A stretch of DNA of 64,000 nucleotides from Succinivibrionaceae bacterium UBA3769 (GCA_002372325.1 DFFT01000009.1:7924-71923), one strand, 5' to 3'. Counted from the first letter of the stretch, positions 54,417-64,000 are shown. Numbers and translations: made by a program. The notes: a model not told the origin generated them from the sequence alone.

Positions 54417-55538
54417 CTATTCGAATACCACATTCGACATCACATCGGATTCCTTGACGCCGCCGGCCAGCTTGATCATGAGGCGTACCTCGTTCTCAGA
54501 GTCAGCGTAGTGGAGAGCATCGCTGTAGCTGATGATACCCTGCTGATAGAGATGGTAGAGACTCTGGTCGAAGGTGGTCATACCGGCTTCCGGAGACTTC
54601 TGCATGATTTCCTTCAGCTTGAAGAGCTCATTCTTCTGGAGACAGTCTGCCACCGTCGGCGTGTTCACCAGAATATCGAATGCCGCGCGGCGTCCGCCGG
54701 TGGTAGTTTCAATAAGCTGCTGCGCGATAATGGCTCTCATGTTCACCGAAAGGTCAAACAGCATCTGTCTCTGAGCGCTCTCCGGCACCAAATGGAGGAT
54801 ACGGTCAATCGCCTGGTTAGCGTTGTTGGCGTGGAGGGTTGCCAGCACCAGGTGACCGGTTTCAGCGAATGACAGGGCAAACTCCATGGTTTCCCGGGAA
54901 CGGATTTCGCCGATAAGAATAACGTCCGGAGCCTGACGGAGAGCTGATTTCAGCGCCGAGTCAAAGCTTATGGTATCAGTGCCTACCTCACGCTGAGTAA
55001 TAAGCGATCTCTTGTGGTGATGCACATATTCGATAGGGTCTTCAATGGTGAGGATATGACCGTCGGAATTCATGTTGCGATAACCGATCATGGCTGCCTG
55101 AGTGGTGGACTTACCGGCGCCGGTAGCGCCCACGAACAGGAGAAGTCCGCGGTCTTCCATTACCCACTTGGTAAAGGTGGGGGGCAGGTGCAGCTCCTCG
55201 GTGGTGGGAATTCTCTCCACAATGCGGCGGAATACCACGCCCGGCATGGTCAGCTGCCAGAAGCAGCTTACACGGTAACGCCCCAGATCCGGCCGCTGAA
55301 TAGCAAAGTTTGCTTCCCGCTGCTCGTTGAATTCCTTAAGCAAATCCGCGCGATCAGACATGGTTTCTCTGACAAATTCGGCAACCTGAGCCTGAGTGAG
55401 CTTGCCCTGCTCAATGGGAGTCAGGTGTCCGTCAAGCTTAACAGCCGGCTCCAGCCCCACAGTCAGAAAAAGGTCTGAAGCGTTGTTATCATTCATGAAT
55501 CGCAGATAACGGTCAATCTTCAATGTATCCTGAATCAT
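54417..55538 (-). CDS. pilU: Type IV pilus retraction ATPase PilU
   Basis: PilT-dependent accessory retraction ATPase of type IV pili. The 373 residues show Walker A GATGAGKST, the Asp box TIEDPIEYVHHHKRSLITQREVG, Walker B ALRQAPDVILIGEIRSRET and the His box SFAETGHLVLATLHANN. Follows pilT by 13 bp, the usual pilT-pilU order. Confidence 0.94.
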   Translation of the reverse strand: MIQDTLKIDRYLRFMNDNNASDLFLTVGLEPAVKLDGHLTPIEQGKLTQAQVAEFVRETMSDRADLLKEFNEQREANFAIQRPDLGRYRVSCFWQLTMPGVVFRRIVERIPTTEELHLPPTFTKWVMEDRGLLLFVGATGAGKSTTQAAMIGYRNMNSDGHILTIEDPIEYVHHHKRSLITQREVGTDTISFDSALKSALRQAPDVILIGEIRSRETMEFALSFAETGHLVLATLHANNANQAIDRILHLVPESAQRQMLFDLSVNMRAIIAQQLIETTTGGRRAAFDILVNTPTVADCLQKNELFKLKEIMQKSPEAGMTTFDQSLYHLYQQGIISYSDALHYADSENEVRLMIKLAGGVKESDVMSNVVFE

Positions 55539-55551
55539 AAACCATTCCTCT

Positions 55552-56643
55552 TTAGAAACCGCCCATGGAGCTGGCTACGATGGCATTAGGATCGTGAGCC
55601 TTGCTGCGAGCCTCGGCGATGCTGATGATGCCGCGGGACACCAGCTTGCTTAAGGCGCTGTCCAGAGTGCTCATGCCATGGCTGGCTCCGGTCTGGATGA
55701 TGGAGTACATCTGAGCAACCTTGTCTTCGCGGATGAGGTTTCTGATGGCCGGAATGCCGATCATGATTTCGTGGGCCGCAACTCGGCCGCCGCCGTTCTT
55801 CTTAAGCAGGGTCTGAGAAATAACCGCATTCAGGGATTCTGACAGCATGGAACGCACCATGCCCTTTTCAGCGCCCGGGAACACGTCGATAATACGGTCG
55901 ATGGTCTTGGCTGCAGAGCTGGTATGCAGAGTGCCGAACACCAGGTGGCCGGTTTCTGCGGCAGTCAGCGCCAGACGAACGGTCTCCAGGTCGCGGAGCT
56001 CGCCTACCAGAATGATGTCAGGGTCTTCACGGAGGGCAGAACGCAGAGCGTTGGAGAAGGACATGGTATCACGGTGCACTTCGCGCTGGTTAACCATGCA
56101 GAGCTTGTTGTGATGCACAAACTCGATAGGATCCTCAATGGTAATAATGTGGTCGTGCCGGGTGGAATTCACATAGTCCACCATGGCGGCCAGAGTGGTG
56201 GATTTGCCGGAGCCGGTAGGTCCGGTAACGAGAACCAGGCCGCGGGGCGCGGAGGCAATCTTTTCAAAAACCTTCGGACAATTGAGCTGCTCCAGAGTGA
56301 TAACCTTGGAAGGAATGGTACGGAACACTACCGCCATGCCGCGATCCTGATTGAACACATTAACACGGAAACGGGCCAGATTCGGCACTTCAAAGGAGAA
56401 GTCGCACTCCAGGGTCTCTTCGAACTCCTTTCTCTGATGGTCATTCATAATATCGTACACAAGGTTATGAACCGTGGTCTTGTCCAAAGGTTCCATATCC
56501 CTGACTTCCATGGTCAGCTTATCGGTAGTCTTAAGCTTGCGCATATCGCCATCGACGCGGATCATCGGGGGCACACCAGCTGAAAGGTGCAAGTCTGAAG
56601 CGTTGTTCTTTACACCGTAAAGTAGTAAATCTAGAATATCCAT
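55552..56643 (-). CDS. pilT: Type IV pilus twitching motility/retraction ATPase PilT
   Basis: Hexameric ATPase that retracts type IV pili. From the ATG at 56643 (MDILDLLLYGVKNNASDLHLSAG) there are 363 residues; a TTG seven codons upstream is less likely. Walker A is GPTGSGKST, the Asp box TIEDPIEFVHHNKLCMVNQREV, Walker B ALREDPDIILVGELRDLET, and the His box AAETGHLVFGTLHTSSA. A nearby AIRNLIRE matches the PilT-specific AIRNLIRE motif required for retraction. Divergent from yggS, as is common in gammaproteobacteria. Confidence 0.96.
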   Translation of the reverse strand: MDILDLLLYGVKNNASDLHLSAGVPPMIRVDGDMRKLKTTDKLTMEVRDMEPLDKTTVHNLVYDIMNDHQRKEFEETLECDFSFEVPNLARFRVNVFNQDRGMAVVFRTIPSKVITLEQLNCPKVFEKIASAPRGLVLVTGPTGSGKSTTLAAMVDYVNSTRHDHIITIEDPIEFVHHNKLCMVNQREVHRDTMSFSNALRSALREDPDIILVGELRDLETVRLALTAAETGHLVFGTLHTSSAAKTIDRIIDVFPGAEKGMVRSMLSESLNAVISQTLLKKNGGGRVAAHEIMIGIPAIRNLIREDKVAQMYSIIQTGASHGMSTLDSALSKLVSRGIISIAEARSKAHDPNAIVASSMGGF

Positions 56644-56700
56644 GGTTAATTCTCTGTCATCCAAAAAAGATAGTACGCCAAAATAACGGTACCGTTGCCT

Positions 56701-57405
56701 ATGCTAAAGATACAAGAAAATCTTTCAAACGTAAAAGAAGAAATTATCAATTTTGCTATCTCTGTTAAACGCGACCCCGCAAAAATCGCCCTTTTGGCAG
56801 TAAGCAAAACCAAACCTGCCAGCGCTGTGCTGGAAGCCTATCAGGCGGGGCAGCGGCTTTTCGGGGAATCCTACGCCCAGGAAGCCGCCGAGAAGATTCA
56901 GGAAATCCGGTCTCAGGGCATCCGGGACATTGAGTGGCATTTCATAGGTCCGGTGCAGGCTAATAAAACCCGGATCATTGCCGAGCACTTTGACGTGGTG
57001 GAAAGTCTGGATCGATCCCGGATCGCCAGGAGGCTTAATGACCAGAGACCGTCCCTGATGCCGGATCTCCGGGTGCTTATTCAGGTGAACATCAGCCGGG
57101 AGCCCCAGAAGTCCGGCATAGCCTTTGAGGAACTGCCGGATCTTCTGGAGTATATTGACTCCTCATGCCCCAGGCTTCAGGTCACGGGACTCATGGGCAT
57201 AGCCGAAAACGTCCGGGACAAGAGCGAAATTCTGCCGCAGTTTCAGGCCCTTAAGGATGCCTTTGACGAGCTCTGCCGCAAGGGACGCCCGCTCACGGTG
57301 CTCTCCATGGGCATGAGCGATGACATGGCCGAAGCCATTTCCGCGGGAAGCACGGAGGTCAGAATCGGCACCGCGATTTTCGGAGCCAGACAGTATCACG
57401 TCTGA
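56701..57405 (+). CDS. yggS: PLP homeostasis protein YggS
   Basis: PLP-binding protein (PLPBP/COG0325) that regulates free pyridoxal phosphate. From the ATG at 56701 there are 234 residues, with the PLP lysine Lys36 in LLAVSKTKP and the FGESYAQE, WHFIGPVQANK and MGMSDDMAEAI segments. Starts the yggS-proC run. Confidence 0.95.
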   Translation: MLKIQENLSNVKEEIINFAISVKRDPAKIALLAVSKTKPASAVLEAYQAGQRLFGESYAQEAAEKIQEIRSQGIRDIEWHFIGPVQANKTRIIAEHFDVVESLDRSRIARRLNDQRPSLMPDLRVLIQVNISREPQKSGIAFEELPDLLEYIDSSCPRLQVTGLMGIAENVRDKSEILPQFQALKDAFDELCRKGRPLTVLSMGMSDDMAEAISAGSTEVRIGTAIFGARQYHV

Positions 57406-57477
57406 CGTGTAATTTTTCTTGCTGTCCGGCCGGGAGAAGCCGGATCTCAGTTTATGTCATGCATTGAGGAAAATATA

Positions 57478-58305
57478 ATGAATAAAGATAAAAAAATCGC
57501 CTTCATCGGCGGCGGAAACATGGCCGGAAGCCTGATCCAGGGACTCTGCCAGAGCGGTTATCCCGCAAAGAACATCACTGTTTCGGATCCCGTTACGGAA
57601 AAGGTTAACGCCCTCAGGGACAAATTCGGCATCAATGGCGGCTCTGACAATGCCAGGGCCGCCCGGGATGCCGATGTCATCCTCTTTGCGGTTAAGCCCC
57701 AGATGATGGCCGAGGTTCTTTCCGGAATTGCCGCAGAAATTTCCGACTTCAAAGACAAGCTTCTGATTTCCATTATGGCCGGAGTAACCATTTCCCGCAT
57801 CAGCGGCATTCTGCACGGCGCTCCGCGAATTGTCCGGGTAATGCCCAACACCCCTGCTCTTATCGGCATGGGCATGGCCGGGCTTTTTGCTTCAGAGGGA
57901 GCCCTGCCTGAGGATCGGGATTTTTCCAGGGACGTGCTGGCATCCGTAGGCAAAGCGGTATTTGTAAAAACCGAAGCCGGCATCGATGAGATCACCGCCC
58001 TTTCCGGCAGCGCCCCGGCATACTTTTTCTACTTCATGGAATGCATGGCGGAAAAGGCCAAAGCCTACGGATATTCCGAAGAGGATGCCCGCATTATTCT
58101 GGAACAGGTGGCTAAGGGTTCTGCCGAAATGGTCATCAGAAATCAGGATAAAACCCTGGCAGAGCTCCGGGCTGCGGTAACCTCCAAGGGCGGCACCACC
58201 TATGAAGCCATTAAGGTCATGCAGGAAAGAAATCTTGCCGAAATTATCAGCGCTGCCCTGGATGCCTGCAAAAACCGGGCGGAGGAGATGGGAAAGCAGT
58301 TTTAG
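57478..58305 (+). CDS. proC: Pyrroline-5-carboxylate reductase
   Basis: Last step of proline synthesis. The ATG at 57478 has a GAGGA site and gives 275 residues. NADP-binding FIGGGNMAGSLI is at the N-terminus, with RVMPNTPALIGMG and the signature LSGSAPAYFFYFMECM. A strong terminator follows. Confidence 0.96.
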   Translation: MNKDKKIAFIGGGNMAGSLIQGLCQSGYPAKNITVSDPVTEKVNALRDKFGINGGSDNARAARDADVILFAVKPQMMAEVLSGIAAEISDFKDKLLISIMAGVTISRISGILHGAPRIVRVMPNTPALIGMGMAGLFASEGALPEDRDFSRDVLASVGKAVFVKTEAGIDEITALSGSAPAYFFYFMECMAEKAKAYGYSEEDARIILEQVAKGSAEMVIRNQDKTLAELRAAVTSKGGTTYEAIKVMQERNLAEIISAALDACKNRAEEMGKQF

Positions 58306-58359
58306 GCTGCCGTCTTCCGTAACATAAATAAGCAGTTTGGCGACAGAGCCGGTTAAAGC

Positions 58360-58392
58360 AGAGGTCTGAACACTTTCAGGCCTCTTTTTTTT
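58360..58392 (+). terminator. Intrinsic terminator of proC
   Basis: An 11-bp stem (AGAGGTCTGAA with TTCAGGCCTCT, one G-U pair; 58360-58370 and 58375-58385), 4-base loop, followed by eight T residues. Confidence 0.93.
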
Positions 58393-58473
58393 CAGAAGCG
58401 ATTTTTTTGGGACTTTACGAACAGCGCCGCGGTCTCTAAAATTACAGACAAATTTTCAAGAGCGGAGATCACC

Positions 58474-59034
58474 ATGACTTACCAGTTCCTGCTGGCCTTC
58501 CTGCCGGCTCTGGTGTTTTTCACCAGATTTCTGATGGAATATACCGGCTGCGATTACTATCATCCGGCCTGCCGCTGGGTTACCAGAATCACCGACCTTC
58601 CCTTAAAGATTGTTCCCGTAAAAAATTACCCGAGGCTCAACATCTCCGCCCTGATTGCGATGCTCGTTATGGCTGAGGTTTTCGGGCTGGCATTTCTGTT
58701 CCTGATGATGCCGGCAAACGCCGTCATGAATTTTGACACCCTGTGGCGTCTTATGCTGCTGATTCCGGTGTTTCTGATCTGGGCCGTGCTGCAGTTCATG
58801 CTGTATCTGATGTTTATCGGAGCCATCCTGAGCTGGATTCCGTCAGCCTCTGTCGCCCCCTGGAGCTATCTCTTTATGAAGCTGACCTCGCCTCTGACAG
58901 CGCCCTTTGATCGCTTTATTCCGCCGGTGGGATTCATTTCGCTGTCATTCATGGCAGCCGCGCTCCTGATGAGCTTTGTAGTCTTCAGCGTCATGCCGCG
59001 GGTAGTGGAATTCGCCCTGCGGCTCCTTTCGTAA
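58474..59034 (+). CDS. yggT: YggT-family membrane protein
   Basis: Inner-membrane protein with two YGGT repeats; linked in E. coli to osmotic/K+ resistance, function not defined. The 186 residues have about four to five membrane helices and the repeat signatures PLKIVPVKNYPRLNISALIA and APFDRFIPPVGFISLSFM. GGAG ribosome site before the ATG. Followed by yggU after 6 bp. Confidence 0.88.
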   Translation: MTYQFLLAFLPALVFFTRFLMEYTGCDYYHPACRWVTRITDLPLKIVPVKNYPRLNISALIAMLVMAEVFGLAFLFLMMPANAVMNFDTLWRLMLLIPVFLIWAVLQFMLYLMFIGAILSWIPSASVAPWSYLFMKLTSPLTAPFDRFIPPVGFISLSFMAAALLMSFVVFSVMPRVVEFALRLLS

Positions 59035-59040
59035 CGCACC

Positions 59041-59337
59041 ATGCCAGCTCTGGAAATCAGGGGAAATATCATTACGCTCCGGGCGGTAATTACCCCGAAG
59101 GCTTCCCGGGATGCCATAATCCCGTTTACCCCGGAGGAGATCAAGATAACCGTTACCGCCCCGCCGGTGGACGGCAAGGCGAATCAGTATTTGCAGAAGT
59201 ACCTGGCCAAGGCCTTCGGCACCTCCAAGGGAAAGGTGAGAATAATCCGGGGGGAAAGCAGCCACCACAAGGTGATTGAGATTCAGGACTGCTCAAAGAT
59301 TCCTGACACGGTAAGAGAATTGCTGCCGCCGGGCTGA
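59041..59337 (+). CDS. yggU: DUF167 protein YggU
   Basis: Small conserved protein of unknown function (98 residues) with the family VTAPPVDGKANQYLQKYLAKAFG and VRIIRGESSHHKVIEI segments. Convergent with plsC. Confidence 0.92.
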   Translation: MPALEIRGNIITLRAVITPKASRDAIIPFTPEEIKITVTAPPVDGKANQYLQKYLAKAFGTSKGKVRIIRGESSHHKVIEIQDCSKIPDTVRELLPPG

Positions 59338-59343
59338 CCCTAA

Positions 59344-60195
59344 TTATGAATTTTCAGAAGGCTCCGGAGAGGCTTTCTCAGTCGGCTCCTGATTTCCCCC
59401 GTCATCGCTTCCGCTTTCCGCGCCGTCATAATCAGGGAGAACAAAACCGTCCGGCCGCCTTACCTCCTTGTCCAGCTCCTTGATCCTTGCAATCATGTCC
59501 TGACGCAATTGCTGCGTGAAGCTCCGGATCTCGGATTTTTCCAGATTGGAAACGTCCCGGGGCGGCAGCATTTCCACAATGACTTCCCCGTTATCCCAGC
59601 GGTTCAGCTTGATCTGACCGTAATAGGACGAGGTCACAAAGGGAATGATAGGCACTCCGGCCAGCCTGGCCGTATGAACAGCGCCCGTCTTAAACGGCAG
59701 CATTCCGCTCCCCTTGGATCTGTGCCCTTCCGGAAAAATCCACAGCGAAAGATTCTTTTTCCGGATGCGGCGCACCAGGGAAAGGAACTCCTCGCCGTTA
59801 CGGGAACGGTTGGAGCGATCAATAAGAATATTTCCGGAAAGATAAAACAAAATGCCAAACACCGGCACCCAGATAAGGCTCTTCTTGCCGATGCAGACCA
59901 GCCCCGGCTGCGGCACGTCAGCCACAGTGACGATGTCCCAGTTGGTCTGATGATTTCCCACAAAAATAGCCGGCATTCTGCTGCGGAGATCCTTGACATC
60001 AAAACGGTAGGTAACTCTGACCCCCACTACCCGCTGCACCAGTCGCAGCATCTGCGTCAGGGCATAAAGATTCCAGGGGTGTCCGGGACGGCACAGACAG
60101 ATGGCCAGCCCCGCAATCAGCCACAGAATACCCATGATCCCCAGGATCAGCATACGGATTATCAAAAGCATTTCAGATTTCCTAAAAATCGACAA
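59344..60195 (-). CDS. plsC: 1-acyl-sn-glycerol-3-phosphate acyltransferase
   Basis: Makes phosphatidic acid by acylating lysophosphatidic acid. The 283 residues have an N-terminal membrane helix, the NHQTNWD (Hx4D) motif, FPEGHRS (variant of FPEGTRS) and GVPIIPFVTSS. The last 30 residues are an acidic Glu/Ser/Pro/Asp tail beyond the usual end. Neighbours parC, as in E. coli, 21 bp downstream. Confidence 0.95.
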   Translation of the reverse strand: MSIFRKSEMLLIIRMLILGIMGILWLIAGLAICLCRPGHPWNLYALTQMLRLVQRVVGVRVTYRFDVKDLRSRMPAIFVGNHQTNWDIVTVADVPQPGLVCIGKKSLIWVPVFGILFYLSGNILIDRSNRSRNGEEFLSLVRRIRKKNLSLWIFPEGHRSKGSGMLPFKTGAVHTARLAGVPIIPFVTSSYYGQIKLNRWDNGEVIVEMLPPRDVSNLEKSEIRSFTQQLRQDMIARIKELDKEVRRPDGFVLPDYDGAESGSDDGGNQEPTEKASPEPSENS

Positions 60196-60216
60196 ACAGC
60201 CCGGCGAACGCCAATC

Positions 60217-62523
60217 CTATGAAATAACAGCGCCTGTTCCGGCAGAGGCCTCAGGCAGCGGCTCCTGCTTTCCGGAAATCACCAGAACCTCGGTAACCTT
60301 CTGAAGTCCCCGGGGCAGCTTGATGCCGCGCCGGCCTCTCTCCCCCTTGTAGGTGCCCAGATCCGCGGGCTTAACAGTCAGCTTGCGCTTTCCGGCATGA
60401 ATTTCCACCGAATCCTCCGGACCTAAAACACAGGCGGCAGTGACGTACTCCTCCCGGGTTTTCAGCTTGGAAAGGGAGATATTAATCATGCGGCTGCCCT
60501 TGCCCTTGCTGAGCACCGGAAGCTCGGTTACCAGAAACATCAGCATCCGCCCCTGATTTGAAATCATCAGGCAGAGAGATTTATCCACATCCGTAACCGG
60601 CAGCGGCGGCAAGAGATTAGCCCCCTCGGAAACGGAAATCACCGATTTTCCGTTGGAGGTACGACCGATGAGATCCTTGTACTGACAGACAAAGCCGTAA
60701 CCCGCATCGGTGCCCAGCACGAAATAATCATCATCCTGCCCCGAAAGCACCGCCACAATGCTGTCTCCCTGCACAATGGCAAAACGGCTGGTCAGGGGCT
60801 CCCCCTGACTTCTGGCAGAAGGGAGGGTGCTGACCTGGAGGGAATAGCTCTGGCCGGAGTTGGACAGAAAAACCACGTTCTGATTGCTGCGGGCAAAGGC
60901 CTTCATGAGGAAGCCATCACCCTGCTTGTAGGAAAACGAGGAGACATCCTCAACATGCCCCTTGGCAGCGCGCACCCAGCCCATTTTGGAAAGCACCACG
61001 GTCATAGGCTCTGCCGGAAGCATTTCGCTCTCGTCAATGGCCTTGGCCGGAGCCCGCGAAACAATGGGACTCATGCGGTCATCCCCGTATTTGTCAGCCG
61101 TTTCCTTAATGCTCTTTTTAAGGTAGTTCCGGAGACGCACCGGGGAATTGATAATGCCGCTGATATTGTCCGCATCCTTCTCCAGAGCGTTTTTTTCATC
61201 CCGGAGCCGGATTTCGGAAATCCGGGCCAGCTGTCTCAGCTTGGTTTCCAGAATATATTCCACCTGGGCTTCGCTAAGTCCGAAACGGTTCATGAGAATC
61301 TCTTTGGGATTATCCTCCTCCCGGATAATCCTGATTACTTCATCGATGTTCAGAAAGACGATGAAGAGACCGGCCAGAAGGTGCAGCCTCCGGTTAATCT
61401 TATCCAGGCGGTATTCCAGCTGGCGCACCACCGTATCCCGCCGGAAGGTCAGCCACTCCGTAAGAATAACCGGCAGGGACTTAACCGCCGGATTTCCGTT
61501 AATGCCCAGCATATTCATGTTAACCTGATAGGTGCATTCCAAATCCAGGTTCTTCAGAGCAAAGAGATGAGACATTACCGCATCCGGATCAACCCGGCCG
61601 GATCTCAGCTCCAGAACAATGCGGCACTCCTTGCTGGTTTCATTTCTGATATTGGTGATCAGGGGAAGCTTCTTCTGATTCATAAGAGCGGCGATCCTGG
61701 TCTCGATATCTGCCCCTGAAACCCGGTAGGGCAGCGCTGTAATCACCACGGAGCCCTTTTCCACATGATAAACCGAACGCATTCTGATGCTGCCGTTTCC
61801 AGTCTCGTACATCTTAAGAAGCTCGTGCGGCGGAGTAATGATCTCCGCTTTGGTAGGATAGTCCGGTCCTTTGACGACAGTCATGAGATCCGCTGCCGTA
61901 GCCTCAGGATGATCCAGAAGATAAATGGCGGCATTCGCAATTTCCCGGGCGTTGTGGGGAGGGATGTCGGTCTTGATGCCCACGGCAACGCCGGATGTGC
62001 CGTTAAGAAGGATGTGCGGCAGTCTGGCCGGCAGAAACTCCGGTTCCTTCAGAGTGCCGTCAAAATTCGGAATAAATGTGGTGCCGCCGTCATCCAGCTC
62101 GGAAAGCAGCACTTCGGAAAACGGAGACAGCCGTGATTCGGTATAGCGCATGGCAGCATATGATTTGGGATCATCCGGATGCCCCCAGTTGCCCTGACCG
62201 TCTACCAGAGGATAACGGTATGAAAACCGCTGCGCCATAAGCACCATGGCTTCATAACAGGAGCTGTCGCCGTGAGGATGGTATTTGCCCAGCACATCAC
62301 CGACGGTGCGGGCGGATTTTTTATGCTTGGTTCCCGGGGCCAGTCCCAGTTCATGCATGGAATAAATAATGCGCCGCTGCACCGGCTTCAGGCCGTCAGT
62401 GACGTGGGGAATCGCCCGGTCTCTGATAACGGCCATGGAATAATTAAGGTAAGCTGCCTCGGTAAAGGTTTCGAGAGGCATGGTCTCTACGCCTTCCAGG
62501 CTCATTTGTTTTTTATCGTTCAT
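60217..62523 (-). CDS. parC: DNA topoisomerase IV subunit A
   Basis: Catalytic subunit of the chromosome decatenase. The 768 residues have active-site Tyr127 ([11 protein letters not shown]) and the quinolone-resistance region [14 protein letters not shown] with Ser87 and Glu91 in wild-type form (equivalents of E. coli Ser80/Glu84). Length is close to E. coli ParC (752). parE is not in the window. Confidence 0.96.
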   Translation of the reverse strand: MNDKKQMSLEGVETMPLETFTEAAYLNYSMAVIRDRAIPHVTDGLKPVQRRIIYSMHELGLAPGTKHKKSARTVGDVLGKYHPHGDSSCYEAMVLMAQRFSYRYPLVDGQGNWGHPDDPKSYAAMRYTESRLSPFSEVLLSELDDGGTTFIPNFDGTLKEPEFLPARLPHILLNGTSGVAVGIKTDIPPHNAREIANAAIYLLDHPEATAADLMTVVKGPDYPTKAEIITPPHELLKMYETGNGSIRMRSVYHVEKGSVVITALPYRVSGADIETRIAALMNQKKLPLITNIRNETSKECRIVLELRSGRVDPDAVMSHLFALKNLDLECTYQVNMNMLGINGNPAVKSLPVILTEWLTFRRDTVVRQLEYRLDKINRRLHLLAGLFIVFLNIDEVIRIIREEDNPKEILMNRFGLSEAQVEYILETKLRQLARISEIRLRDEKNALEKDADNISGIINSPVRLRNYLKKSIKETADKYGDDRMSPIVSRAPAKAIDESEMLPAEPMTVVLSKMGWVRAAKGHVEDVSSFSYKQGDGFLMKAFARSNQNVVFLSNSGQSYSLQVSTLPSARSQGEPLTSRFAIVQGDSIVAVLSGQDDDYFVLGTDAGYGFVCQYKDLIGRTSNGKSVISVSEGANLLPPLPVTDVDKSLCLMISNQGRMLMFLVTELPVLSKGKGSRMINISLSKLKTREEYVTAACVLGPEDSVEIHAGKRKLTVKPADLGTYKGERGRRGIKLPRGLQKVTEVLVISGKQEPLPEASAGTGAVIS

Positions 62524-62676
62524 ACTGTTTCCAACACTGTGCAGGATTATTATATCTTAACCTTGTTCTCTCCTGAGAATTTGGCGATCATCCGGCAGCA
62601 ATTTTCCTGCAGGAAATCTTTATTTTTTCAAAAAAAGCCATACAATGGCAGAAAATTTGAACAGAGAAGAAATACT

Positions 62677-63369
62677 ATGTCTCAATCCCTTCCGATTTCT
62701 CATGCTTTCTCATTCTGGATTTCTGCCGGGGTTCTTATGATGACAGCGCTTCTGCCAGTCTCAGTCCGGGCAGGAGACGATGATCTCCGGGCTACCGGCG
62801 GCACCCGGCTTCCCTACGCCCTGTATCTTGAAGCTCTGAATGAATATCCGGAATATGACCCCGATATGGATTACACCAAGCTGGGCACAATTGTCACCAA
62901 AATCGCTCCGGGCAGCATGATCCTGGTGAAAAAGAATCTTGTGGATCGGGTGGTGGTGCAAAAATCGGCTTACAAAATTTTTCTGTACAAGGGGCAGGCT
63001 CTGGTCAAAAGCTTCAACATCTCTCTGGGCAAAAACCCCATCGGTCCCAAAATGTTCGAAGGGGACAAGAAAACTCCCGAAGGCAAATACGTGCTGGATT
63101 ATGTGAAGCTTAACTCCAGCTTCTACAAGGCGTTTCACATCTCCTATCCCAGCCCGGAGGACATTGAACGGGCCAAAAAGGCCGGCCGCCGTCCCGGGGG
63201 AATGATTATGATTCACGGCGAACCGCCCTACAGAGGGAAAAGCGAAGACCGGGTAGACGGACTGATGCCGTCAAACTGGACTAACGGCTGCATCGCTCTT
63301 ATAAACAGCGATATGGATGAATTTCTGGATCTGGTGGATCCCGGCACCACCATTGAAATCCTGCCCTGA
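62677..63369 (+). CDS. L,D-transpeptidase (YkuD domain), exported
   Basis: Periplasmic peptidoglycan cross-linking or lipoprotein-attaching transpeptidase. I place the start at ATG 62677 (230 residues) with a signal peptide ending SVRA at about residue 32. The YkuD domain (about 95-228) has IMIHGEPP and the catalytic Cys205 in the NWTNGCIAL motif. There is no LysM or peptidoglycan-binding domain. Which of the L,D-transpeptidase subgroups it belongs to is unclear. Confidence 0.9.
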   Translation: MSQSLPISHAFSFWISAGVLMMTALLPVSVRAGDDDLRATGGTRLPYALYLEALNEYPEYDPDMDYTKLGTIVTKIAPGSMILVKKNLVDRVVVQKSAYKIFLYKGQALVKSFNISLGKNPIGPKMFEGDKKTPEGKYVLDYVKLNSSFYKAFHISYPSPEDIERAKKAGRRPGGMIMIHGEPPYRGKSEDRVDGLMPSNWTNGCIALINSDMDEFLDLVDPGTTIEILP

Positions 63370-63395
63370 GTTCCGTTTTCTTTGCAAAGGAAACA

Positions 63396-63426
63396 CCAAA
63401 AAAAGCGGCTATGCCGCTTTTCTTTT
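63396..63426. terminator. Bidirectional terminator between the L,D-transpeptidase and the next gene
   Basis: A 9-bp stem AAAAGCGGC/GCCGCTTTT (63401-63409 with 63413-63421), three-base loop, A-rich left flank and TCTTTT on the right. Confidence 0.9.
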
Positions 63427-63435
63427 GGTTGTGTC

Positions 63436-64000
63436 TCAGGGAATAAAACTCCCTTCTTTATCTGCGGGGATGTCCAGCACCAGCGGTTTAAATCCGGCAT
63501 TCAGGAATTCATCATCCGGGAAAAACTCCACTGCAACGCATGTCTTTAAATAATCATCCTCAATCCAGGGCTTCGGCATCAGCACCACCGCAAAGCACGG
63601 GTCAGTATCCGACTCTGATATATTGCCGTCTTCATCCCGGCCGGCTTCCGAAAAGTAAAAATAGACCTCAACAAAATCCTTTGCTATATCGCTATCCAGC
63701 AAAAAATCAAAGTCCTCGGCAGGATGGGTGTCGATCCAGATTTTTCTGGCAGGATATGACATAGCGGGGTATACAGCGTTCTGATCCACCATGTCATTGT
63801 AGAGATCCACATCCGCATCTGACAATACATCGTTTTCCAGTTCAACAGGAATAACCTCCTGCAGTATCACACAGGCAACATCGAGAATTTTGGTGATTTC
63901 CGCATTGGTAAAATCTTTAAAACGATCAGTAGTTCTGAAAATTTTGGTTTCAGTAATTTCGGCATCAGCAGTATTGGTATCGTTAGTATCGGTATCGTTA
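63436..64000 (-). CDS. Acidic protein of unknown function, cut by the right window edge
   Basis: The frame runs open from the stop at 63436 to the end of the window, so the N-terminus is outside. At least 187 residues are visible. I do not recognise the family. The visible start is a repeat (NDTDT NDTNT) made by two 15-bp tandem units at 63970-63999, then DRFKDFTNAEITKILDVACVILQ. The rest is rich in Asp/Glu with two patches of conserved-looking aromatic residues (ARKIWIDTHPAEDFDFLL, FVEVYFYFSEAG). A GTG at 63870 with a good GGAGG is not upstream but inside the frame; the tandem repeat could be slipping-prone. Confidence 0.55.
   Translation of the reverse strand, partial: NDTDTNDTNTADAEITETKIFRTTDRFKDFTNAEITKILDVACVILQEVIPVELENDVLSDADVDLYNDMVDQNAVYPAMSYPARKIWIDTHPAEDFDFLLDSDIAKDFVEVYFYFSEAGRDEDGNISESDTDPCFAVVLMPKPWIEDDYLKTCVAVEFFPDDEFLNAGFKPLVLDIPADKEGSFIP

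Overview
The window is a dense, GC-rich (roughly 55%) bacterial chromosome segment. Gene content and order point to a gammaproteobacterium: rpoE-rseA-rseB-rseC-lepA-lepB-rnc-era-recO with nadB divergent, ftsB-ispD-ispF-surE-nlpD next to mutS, barA divergent from rlmD, parC-plsC, and pilT/pilU divergent from yggS-proC-yggT-yggU. The order differs enough from Enterobacterales (no rpoS, truD or pcm at their usual places; relA separated from rlmD) that I infer an anaerobic, host-associated lineage such as Succinivibrionaceae. That assignment is an inference; no rRNA gene is present to test it.

Layout. 1-7.6 kb: 5'-truncated mutS (+), converging with the minus-strand operon ftsB-ispD-ispF-surE-yqaA-nlpD, and eno (-). 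7.8-16.5 kb: a ten-gene minus-strand sulfur operon, the highlight of the window. In transcription order: metY-like sulfhydrylase, JAMM protease, a fusion of ubiquitin-like sulfur carrier + E1 + rhodanese, a family 2A encapsulin shell protein, an encapsulin-cargo cysteine desulfurase with a long disordered N-terminus, serine acetyltransferase, a free ubiquitin-like sulfur carrier ending GGGQ, a second E1, a second JAMM protease, and a TusA-like protein. It lies exactly between eno and pyrG, which are neighbours in many gammaproteobacteria, so it looks inserted. 16.8-24.2 kb: pyrG, a small secreted Cys-rich protein, gltS, relA, an exported flavodoxin and luxS.

24.3-33.5 kb: an accessory segment between relA/luxS and rlmD with a broken AAA ATPase gene fused to a nuclease remnant, a Fic protein, a SWIM-SNF2 helicase, and an AT-rich ATPase + Toprim-like gene pair resembling a two-gene anti-phage module. 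33.6-46.6 kb: rlmD, barA, then recO-era-rnc-lepB-lepA-rseCBA-rpoE, with a clear sigma-E promoter in front of rpoE. 46.9-54.2 kb: an O-antigen-ligase-like membrane protein, ribA, nadB, an orphan HicB-like regulator and a FecCD/FecE-type ABC importer without a binding protein. 54.4-64 kb: pilU, pilT, yggS, proC, yggT, yggU, plsC, parC, an L,D-transpeptidase and a partial acidic protein running off the right edge.

Working model for the sulfur operon (inference). The desulfurase inside the encapsulin shell strips sulfur from cysteine. The two JAMM proteases expose the GG tails of the two carrier proteins, the two E1 enzymes activate those tails, and rhodanese/TusA relay sulfur. The resulting protein thiocarboxylates would feed MetY (O-acetylhomoserine to homocysteine) and possibly cysteine synthesis from O-acetylserine made by the acetyltransferase. 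The parts have precedents (Wolinella HcyS/HcyD/HcyF/MetY, mycobacterial CysO/Mec, family 2A encapsulin sulfur storage), but the combination in one operon with duplicated carrier/E1/JAMM sets is unusual. No tRNA, rRNA, CRISPR array or intact insertion sequence was seen.
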